Source: Erysipelotrichaceae bacterium
GTDB taxonomy: Bacteria > Bacillota_I > Bacilli_A > Erysipelotrichales > Erysipelotrichaceae
Direction: 5' to 3'
DNA length: 45,848 nt
NCBI GenBank assembly: GCA_017431825.1
Contig: JAFRKI010000010.1
Coordinates: 1-45,848 of the forward strand
Shown: positions 40,184 through 45,848 of the stretch, piece by piece
Position numbering within the stretch: position 1 is the stretch's first letter
Layout of the letters: every line of letters begins with the position of its first letter
Notes under the pieces: generated by a model
What the model was told of the DNA's origin: nothing
Seen by the model: the letters and a program-made list of their open reading frames with translations, nothing else
The model's database searches: none
Position numbers and translations under genes: made by a program

Positions 40184-40636
40184 ATGAAAAATTATCGATA
40201 TGTCAGTATAAGTGAAAGGCCGGACACTAAGGAAAAGGCTGCTGCATGGTTCTGCGCCAAGTGGGGAGTACCCGAAGAAGCCTATCTTGAATGCATGGAT
40301 GCCTGTCTTAAGAAAGAAACACCGTATGACTGGTATCTTTGTCTGGACGGAGATCAGATAGTCGGCGGTTTAGGCATCATCGAAAATGACTTCCATGAGC
40401 GTAAAGATCTTTCACCCAACGTCTGTGCCGTCTATGTGGAAGAGGCATACAGGAAACAGGGCATAGCCGGAAAGCTTCTTGATATGGCGGTAGCAGGTAT
40501 GAAAGCCAAAGGGATATCCCCTCTTTATCTGCTTACCGATCATACGGGCTTTTATGAACGTTACGGCTGGGACTTCTTCTGCCTGGCCAAAGGTGACGGT
40601 GAAGAAAAGCCTTCAAGGATGTATATCCACAGATAG
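40184..40636 (+). CDS. GNAT-family N-acetyltransferase
   Basis: A 150-residue GNAT-fold protein with the acetyl-CoA loop VYVEEAYRKQGIAGKLLDMA (R/Q-x-x-G-x-A) and the C-terminal YLLTDHTGFYERYGWDFFC, which is typical of small-molecule acetyltransferases. The substrate is unknown. The second Met has TGAGGA at proper distance and is preferred over the Met four codons earlier. About 220 bases upstream, between this gene and the divergent flavoprotein, hold promoter-like AT-rich sequence and a weak inverted pair GTTC...GAAC; nothing clearer is seen. Confidence 0.85.
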   Translation: MKNYRYVSISERPDTKEKAAAWFCAKWGVPEEAYLECMDACLKKETPYDWYLCLDGDQIVGGLGIIENDFHERKDLSPNVCAVYVEEAYRKQGIAGKLLDMAVAGMKAKGISPLYLLTDHTGFYERYGWDFFCLAKGDGEEKPSRMYIHR

Positions 40637-40654
40637 ATCTGTGTAAAGCATAAT

Positions 40655-40684
40655 AAAAGCTGTTGCGTCAGGCAACAGCTTTTT
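40655..40684. terminator. Bidirectional terminator between the GNAT gene and the giant surface protein gene
   Basis: AAAAGCTGTTGC (40655-40666) pairs with GCAACAGCTTTT (40672-40683) around a five-base loop. Confidence 0.92.
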
Positions 40685-40690
40685 GATTAT

Positions 40691-43600
40691 TTATTCTTCG
40701 TCTTCTTTATTTCTGGTAAGAAGCAGGAGTATGATGTTTACGGCTGCCAGGATCAGCATCAACGGCGTGAACTTATCCGCTATAGTCATCTTGCCGCCGA
40801 GATTCTCGGTAGCGAAGAACGTGATCAGCGAAGCCAGACCAGGGATCAGAGAAAGGAGCTTAACGGCCTTTCTGTCCTTTAAGAAGCCCAGCAGCATTGC
40901 GGCAGCTGTTCCGACGGCTGCAACGGTTCCTAAGAGATTGGCTAATGACCACTTGCCTTCCTTGCCGCTTGTCGGAGTAGTATCGTCTGTAATGTCGGTA
41001 GGTTCATCGCTGCTTGGAGTGTTATCGGCAGGATTTGGCTCAACGGCAGAATCGTTGCCGTCGCCTTCAGTACCGTCACCGGTACCGGCATTGTCGGAAG
41101 GAAGATTGCTTCCGCTGCCGGAACCGTGTCCGCTGTGTCCTGATGAGCTTCCGCTGCCTGAACCGGATCCGCTTCCGGAACCGTTACCGCCAGGGTTATC
41201 GTTACCGCCAGGTGTGCCGCCTGAAGAAGCGTCATTGATGGTAATCGAGGTGCTTGCGGAACCGTCAGCCACTCTGATCTCGATCTCATGACTGCCGGAA
41301 CTCAGGGACTGCAGATAATCGGCATTTAATGTCACTTCGGCATTCTCGCCACTTACCGTGTAGTTTGAAGGATCGACCAGCTGTCCGTCGACGTATACTT
41401 CCACATCTCCTGATGGAGCATTGGTTCCGATCGTAACGGTCTCGCCGGAATCCTTGGTCCAGGTCGAATCAGCACCGCTGGTTACCTTGTAGTCTTCACA
41501 GACGATATCGTCACGGTTCCTGATCCTGATCCTAGGGAAACTGTTCGTATCAGGCCATGTATCATCATAGGAAGCCAGACCGGTGACTGTTACTTCACAG
41601 CCTTCTCTAAGCCTCTTGACTTCATTTTCGGTAGTGATGTAACCGTCGATGAATACTCTGGCGACATTGCCTTCACTGTCCTTGACCATGATGGTCTGGA
41701 CAAGGCCTTCGGCTTTCTCAAAGCTTTCAACGGTACCGCTGATGGTAACGAGCTTGCCTTCAGCCGATCTGTCGTTGAGTTCGGAAGCGGTTATTTCCGT
41801 CGGTTCTACAGAACCGGAACCGATCACTTCGATCGAAGTCACCTGCAGTTCAGGTTCACCCTGGAAGAAGTCCGTATAGCCTTCGATCTTTACCTTATCG
41901 CCGATCTTGAATTCTCCGGCTACAGGGAAGCAGCACAGACCGCCTGTTTCATCCTGTACATAGATACAGTCGAAGAAGGCCGTATCCTTATCATATCCGG
42001 ACGCATTGGAAGTTACTACGCCTTCGATCGTGAAGACATAACCTTCACCCAGATCAAATGATGCATCGACCACGTCAGCGATATCGGTAATACCGGCTTC
42101 CGGATCCTTAACGTTGAATTCGACCTTACTGGTAACGGTAACTTCATTGCCGCTAACGTCGATGACTGCCGTTACATTTACTGTGATATGTTTTGCTTCT
42201 TCAAATACGAACGGAATAGAATCCACATCAAGAGTGCTTCCGGCCGCTATCGTATGTTCAACGGTGTCGGTAGCAAGAACTTCGTTGCCGTCGACGGTAT
42301 AGACGATACTCTTCACCTTGGCAGCACTGTCTTCATTATTGAAGAAGGTGCTGGTCAGTGTGACACCGTTATTAATGAGAGGTTCTTCTGGAGAAACACC
42401 TATCTCTTCGATTCCGACCTTCAGGGTACTTCCTACCCAGATAGGTGAGGATACGATCAGATCGCCGTCCTGTTGCGTTACCTTGACATAGTAGTAATTG
42501 TATGTCGGTTCAAGTTCAGCCGTCAGCAGACCTTCAGCAAGCTCTTCGGCATTTTCCCAGGTATAGGAAACCTTGCTGTTGTCACTGATCAGTTCGACCT
42601 TGCTGACAGAATCAGTATCGTCAGGATCATACATGGTGATCTGTACGTTCAGCGTTTCCGGTGTTTCGTCTTCAGGGAAGATATAACCCATTATCTGATC
42701 ATTTATGGAATAAGACAGCTCAAAGTTCTTATCTTCGGAAGCATAGACATGCAGCTGTCTGATCGCATCATAGATTCCTTCTTCAGAGAAATCGTTGGTC
42801 AGGATGACGTCACGGGCATCATTTGCGTTGCCCCAGCGTCCCTTATGGTTATCCTGGTTGTTGGTAGGAGCCACATGCCAGCCCTTATCCAGAGCCAGGG
42901 AGTACTGATCATAACTTGGATAGTAGCCGTTGGCACCGATCTGTCCTTCACCGTTACCGACTTCCACCAGGAACATGTGGCTGTCCGTCTCTTCATCCCA
43001 GTAGGCAAAATCAGTAAAGTTACCGAAAGTAGTACCAGGGTGGTTGAACTGATGGATAGTCTCGCCGCTATCGGCATTCATCGTCTCGTAATAAAGCCTC
43101 ATGCCGGCGTCGCTGGTCTTATTGTTCAAGGCATCATTATTACGTGATACCAGACCCTTGGTGTTGTAGGAATTGATATGTCCAGGCCCGCTGCTCCAGG
43201 TCATTTCGTAGCCGGCAATGGCAATGATGTCATTCTGGCTGGCATTGAAATCGGCGACCTTGCCCTTGTACTGGTACCATTTTTCACGGCTGGCATCCGT
43301 CATGAGCGACGCATCATTCATGGCTCCTGCCGGGTTAGGTGCAGCGACTGAATCAAAGTAGTTGGAATGATCGGTAAAGGCCACGAAATCGATATTGGCG
43401 CTGTCAGGTATTTCAGCGATATATTCAAGTGCGGTATCCAAGGTACCGGCACCATCGGAATAAGTCGTATGAGAATGGAGCTGTCCGAAGTAGAGCTGGT
43501 AATCGGAATTGCCGACTGTGAATGTCCATGATTTTTGAGCAGATACATCATCAGCTCTGGTGCAGATTATTTCAACAGTCGTCCTGCCCTCTTCCATGTC

Positions 43601-45848
43601 TTCGGCTGGTGTATAAGACAGTACGCCGTTTTCAAATACGGCTTCAACAGGTTCGCCGTTAACGGTCATCACGAACGTCGGATCATCACCGACATTACCG
43701 ACCTTGGCTGAGATCACCGGTCTCTTATCATCTCCCGTCTGAGAATTAGGGAGCGGAGTAAAATCGGTGAAGAACGGTTCATCGATGATCTCTATCTCTT
43801 TTTCACCTTCGTAAGAGATGCCGTAACTGTTGAGAACACTGACTTTGATCTTGAATGATGTTGGCTTCTCATCACCATCGATGTCTTCAGCCTTCAAGGT
43901 GAAATTGTAGATCTTACCATCAGTGGTCGTTTCATAATCATCAGCACTGAGATATACGGTCCTGTCACCAACTTCATAGCTGATAGAGATATTACTGATC
44001 TCATCAGCCAGATCGTCGAGGCTGATGCTTACCGGGAAGTCTTCTTCCAGATGTCTGCTGTCACCGCAGTCGAAGATGACCTTAGGATCCTGTACGATAC
44101 CTTCATGAACGATGACATCGTCTCCAAGCTTATAGAACTTGAAATAGTAGATATTCGTATTGACGTTTGAACCGGTCTTATATGTATAGCCTGAGAATAC
44201 GCTTGAATAGTATTCGATGGCGACCGGAGAGCCGTGATAAGTGGCCTCTTTATTGAAAAGGATATAGCCGGCGTTTTTGTCTACAAGATACCACTTGGCA
44301 TTTTCAGGCAGTTTGCCTTCTTCATCCTTCTGGACGAAGAATAATCCTTCAGTCTGATCGGTAGCCAGGTATTTGCCTTCGACTTCGAATGAATAGTAAC
44401 GGCCCATCGTATCTACCTTGAATACATAAGCGCCGTTGCCTGGATATGCCAGATTGTTTTCGATCGTAGTTTCGATAGGATCCATGCAGTTGTTGGCTTC
44501 CTTATACAGACCGATAGAACTGAGGGCATCGATATTATAGATGACATAGGATTCGTCTTTATTCAGAACTCCATCCCATTCACCGTCATCATATGCTTCT
44601 ACGGCATCGGCAGGATCTACCAGATAGAACTGCAAGGCAAATTCGCTTTCCGTAAATTTACTAGATGAAGGAGCTGTGAAGTAACCGGAATATAATTCGT
44701 TCTCGTTCTTTTTAAATGCTTCCAGATAAGCGTTATATACTTCTCCGGATTCCTGTTGACTGACAACTGTTTCATTCTTGAAGTAGTAGGCATTGGCCGT
44801 CTTTGTGGAAGGAACCAGTGTCCAGTTGATATCAGGATTAGCGACATCTTCGCCATTGATATCGACAGTCACTTCAGCATAAGTGCCGCTCTTCCATACA
44901 CAGAGGACATCATTTTCATCATCATATGAATAGAAACTGTATGTACCGTCATCATTGATATGAACGGTAAAGATATAATCGGAAGTAAAGTTCTGAACTT
45001 CTCCGTTTACGATAGTTGCATTCTTCGCCTTTATATACCAGGTGCCGTTTTCAGTCGTACTGACAGCAGTATGATGGCCAGGCGAGTAGATCGCAACGGT
45101 AGCGCCTTCAGTAAGCTGACTGAGGTCAGTTACCAGATTGCCTGTAGTAGGCACCGGCGGTTCTTCAGGTTCAGCGCCCTTCTTATAGAACGTGAAAATG
45201 AAGTCCGGATTAGTGCTGATGTTCTTGGTGTCATACATCTGGAAACGGTCACGGCTGCTGTAGTTGGTCCATTCAAGATAAACGTGACCTTCCTTCTGGC
45301 TTTCAAAACCGCCAAGGAATAGATGCTTGTCGTCTTCAAGAGTCCAGGCAGATTCCTGCGGATTGCTGAAAGCGATGTTGTATACGATTCTGTTGCTACC
45401 GTCTGTGCCCTGGTTCCAGCCAAAGGTCTTGTCACCCTGGGTGAATACATAGGTACCGTCAGCGTTCTTGGTAACAGTCCATACAACGCTTGTATCTGTT
45501 GTGGTAATGACGTTTTCTTCAGGTACAAGGTGTACGCCTTGCAGGAAGTAATTGCTCTTAATGGTTGAACTTACGGCGAAACCGGTATCGCTTCCGGATG
45601 TTGCTGCCGCATTATAGATGATTACTTCATCGCCGGTTTCAAGACTGTAAGTAAGTCCATAAGTGTCTCCTGCAGGAGGTTCAGGAGTATCTTCGTTCTT
45701 GACGAGATAGAACTGCATACCATAATCAGCTTCTGTCAGTTTGTTTGTACCGGTCGAATAGGCACAGAAGACAGGTGTTGATGTGCCGTTTATTGTTTTG
45801 TTCCATACTTCAAGATACGAGTTTCCGTAACTTGTCGTAACTTCATCG
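40691..45848 (-). CDS. Giant surface protein with PHP (CehA/McbA-type) phosphoesterase domain, tandem OB folds and membrane anchor; 5' end beyond window
   Basis: At least 1,718 codons, and the frame is open to the right edge, so the first Met visible (45718) is not the real start. In order on the protein: beta-rich modules with repeated FYLV and V-x-IYN blocks (45848 to about 44070), a sheet-rich linker, and a PHP domain near 43490-42700 with LHSHTTYSDG, FTDHSNYF, IAGYEMTWSSGPGHIN, HQFNHPG and NNQDNHKGRW. Ig-like segments follow, then two OB-fold modules (about 42080-41500) with FTIEGVVTS and VTISGTVES, an X2-like module, and a Gly/Ser/acidic linker (about 41220-40980). It ends with three hydrophobic segments and a charged tail, with no LPxTG. 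It is probably an extracellular phosphodiesterase or nuclease-type enzyme. Confidence 0.85.
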   Translation of the reverse strand, partial: DEVTTSYGNSYLEVWNKTINGTSTPVFCAYSTGTNKLTEADYGMQFYLVKNEDTPEPPAGDTYGLTYSLETGDEVIIYNAAATSGSDTGFAVSSTIKSNYFLQGVHLVPEENVITTTDTSVVWTVTKNADGTYVFTQGDKTFGWNQGTDGSNRIVYNIAFSNPQESAWTLEDDKHLFLGGFESQKEGHVYLEWTNYSSRDRFQMYDTKNISTNPDFIFTFYKKGAEPEEPPVPTTGNLVTDLSQLTEGATVAIYSPGHHTAVSTTENGTWYIKAKNATIVNGEVQNFTSDYIFTVHINDDGTYSFYSYDDENDVLCVWKSGTYAEVTVDINGEDVANPDINWTLVPSTKTANAYYFKNETVVSQQESGEVYNAYLEAFKKNENELYSGYFTAPSSSKFTESEFALQFYLVDPADAVEAYDDGEWDGVLNKDESYVIYNIDALSSIGLYKEANNCMDPIETTIENNLAYPGNGAYVFKVDTMGRYYSFEVEGKYLATDQTEGLFFVQKDEEGKLPENAKWYLVDKNAGYILFNKEATYHGSPVAIEYYSSVFSGYTYKTGSNVNTNIYYFKFYKLGDDVIVHEGIVQDPKVIFDCGDSRHLEEDFPVSISLDDLADEISNISISYEVGDRTVYLSADDYETTTDGKIYNFTLKAEDIDGDEKPTSFKIKVSVLNSYGISYEGEKEIEIIDEPFFTDFTPLPNSQTGDDKRPVISAKVGNVGDDPTFVMTVNGEPVEAVFENGVLSYTPAEDMEEGRTTVEIICTRADDVSAQKSWTFTVGNSDYQLYFGQLHSHTTYSDGAGTLDTALEYIAEIPDSANIDFVAFTDHSNYFDSVAAPNPAGAMNDASLMTDASREKWYQYKGKVADFNASQNDIIAIAGYEMTWSSGPGHINSYNTKGLVSRNNDALNNKTSDAGMRLYYETMNADSGETIHQFNHPGTTFGNFTDFAYWDEETDSHMFLVEVGNGEGQIGANGYYPSYDQYSLALDKGWHVAPTNNQDNHKGRWGNANDARDVILTNDFSEEGIYDAIRQLHVYASEDKNFELSYSINDQIMGYIFPEDETPETLNVQITMYDPDDTDSVSKVELISDNSKVSYTWENAEELAEGLLTAELEPTYNYYYVKVTQQDGDLIVSSPIWVGSTLKVGIEEIGVSPEEPLINNGVTLTSTFFNNEDSAAKVKSIVYTVDGNEVLATDTVEHTIAAGSTLDVDSIPFVFEEAKHITVNVTAVIDVSGNEVTVTSKVEFNVKDPEAGITDIADVVDASFDLGEGYVFTIEGVVTSNASGYDKDTAFFDCIYVQDETGGLCCFPVAGEFKIGDKVKIEGYTDFFQGEPELQVTSIEVIGSGSVEPTEITASELNDRSAEGKLVTISGTVESFEKAEGLVQTIMVKDSEGNVARVFIDGYITTENEVKRLREGCEVTVTGLASYDDTWPDTNSFPRIRIRNRDDIVCEDYKVTSGADSTWTKDSGETVTIGTNAPSGDVEVYVDGQLVDPSNYTVSGENAEVTLNADYLQSLSSGSHEIEIRVADGSASTSITINDASSGGTPGGNDNPGGNGSGSGSGSGSGSSSGHSGHGSGSGSNLPSDNAGTGDGTEGDGNDSAVEPNPADNTPSSDEPTDITDDTTPTSGKEGKWSLANLLGTVAAVGTAAAMLLGFLKDRKAVKLLSLIPGLASLITFFATENLGGKMTIADKFTPLMLILAAVNIILLLLTRNKEDEE

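Noticed and set aside
41000..41230. GC-rich repetitive DNA resembling a satellite or CRISPR-like repeat
   Set aside because: It is the coding DNA of the Gly/Ser-rich linker of the surface protein. Units are irregular, and there are no spacers.

Overview
The window looks like a chromosomal segment of a low-to-middle GC Gram-positive anaerobe (Bacillota). An Erysipelotrichaceae-like gut organism is my best guess, but this is inference from gene style, not from a marker gene. Supporting signs are strong AGGAGG ribosome binding sites, a CIRCE/HrcA operator, a guanine-class purine riboswitch, a PTS fructose system, an ECF transporter module next to truA, lipoprotein signal peptides of the LCGC type and oxygen-sensitive Fe-S flavoenzymes. 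I see no rRNA, tRNA, CRISPR array, insertion sequence, phage gene or origin. Most genes are on the minus strand in short operons separated by hairpin terminators, many of which embed the stop codon.

Layout. 1-4574: ADP-ribosylglycohydrolase-family protein (-), riboswitch-controlled NCS2 purine permease (+), glycerol kinase (-). 4664-7652 (+): an S66 peptidase fused in frame to a zinc-ribbon/L12-like/basic-tail protein, then a two-gene chromate-family transporter. 7642-10827 (-): ecfA1-ecfA2-ecfT-truA. 10940-12472 (+): class II fructose-bisphosphate aldolase and a flavodoxin. 12528-16573 (-): hypB, a 928-residue Fe-S flavoprotein, hypA and a tiny unknown gene, with no hydrogenase in sight. 16677-19107 (-): ispF with a HAD phosphatase, then a Listeria-repeat/Ig-like lipoprotein. 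19183-19617 (+): DUF1810. 19649-24157 (-): fruK-fruA, CIRCE-controlled hsp20, mscS. 24227-28911: DUF4139 protein, a second ADP-ribosylglycohydrolase, MBL-fold hydrolase (+), PHP phosphatase and an unknown protein.

28952-34278 (-): tRNA nucleotidyltransferase, an odd noncoding block, a MATE remnant, a lipoprotein tyrosine phosphatase, an alpha/beta-hydrolase joined to a membrane domain, and a decayed zinc-ribbon gene. 34385-40636: guaA (-), a double zinc-ribbon membrane protein (+), a SnoaL-like protein with an old-yellow-enzyme/dienoyl-CoA-reductase-type flavoprotein (-), and a GNAT acetyltransferase (+). 40691 to the right edge (-): the 3' part of a giant surface protein with a PHP phosphoesterase domain, OB folds and a multi-span membrane anchor; its reading frame is still open at the edge.

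Coherent functions are purine supply (riboswitch permease, guaA), sugar and glycerol entry into glycolysis (fruKA, fba, glpK), nickel-enzyme maturation coupled to an electron-transfer flavoprotein, and several cell-surface hydrolases. The most unusual signals are: (1) four genes with a perfect TATAAT box only 6-9 nt before the start codon and no ribosome binding site, suggesting leaderless mRNAs; (2) the peptidase-zinc ribbon fusion with an internal translation start; (3) the hyp operon without a hydrogenase; (4) the unexplained hairpin/14-codon ORF/terminator block beside the MATE remnant; and (5) the giant surface phosphoesterase.
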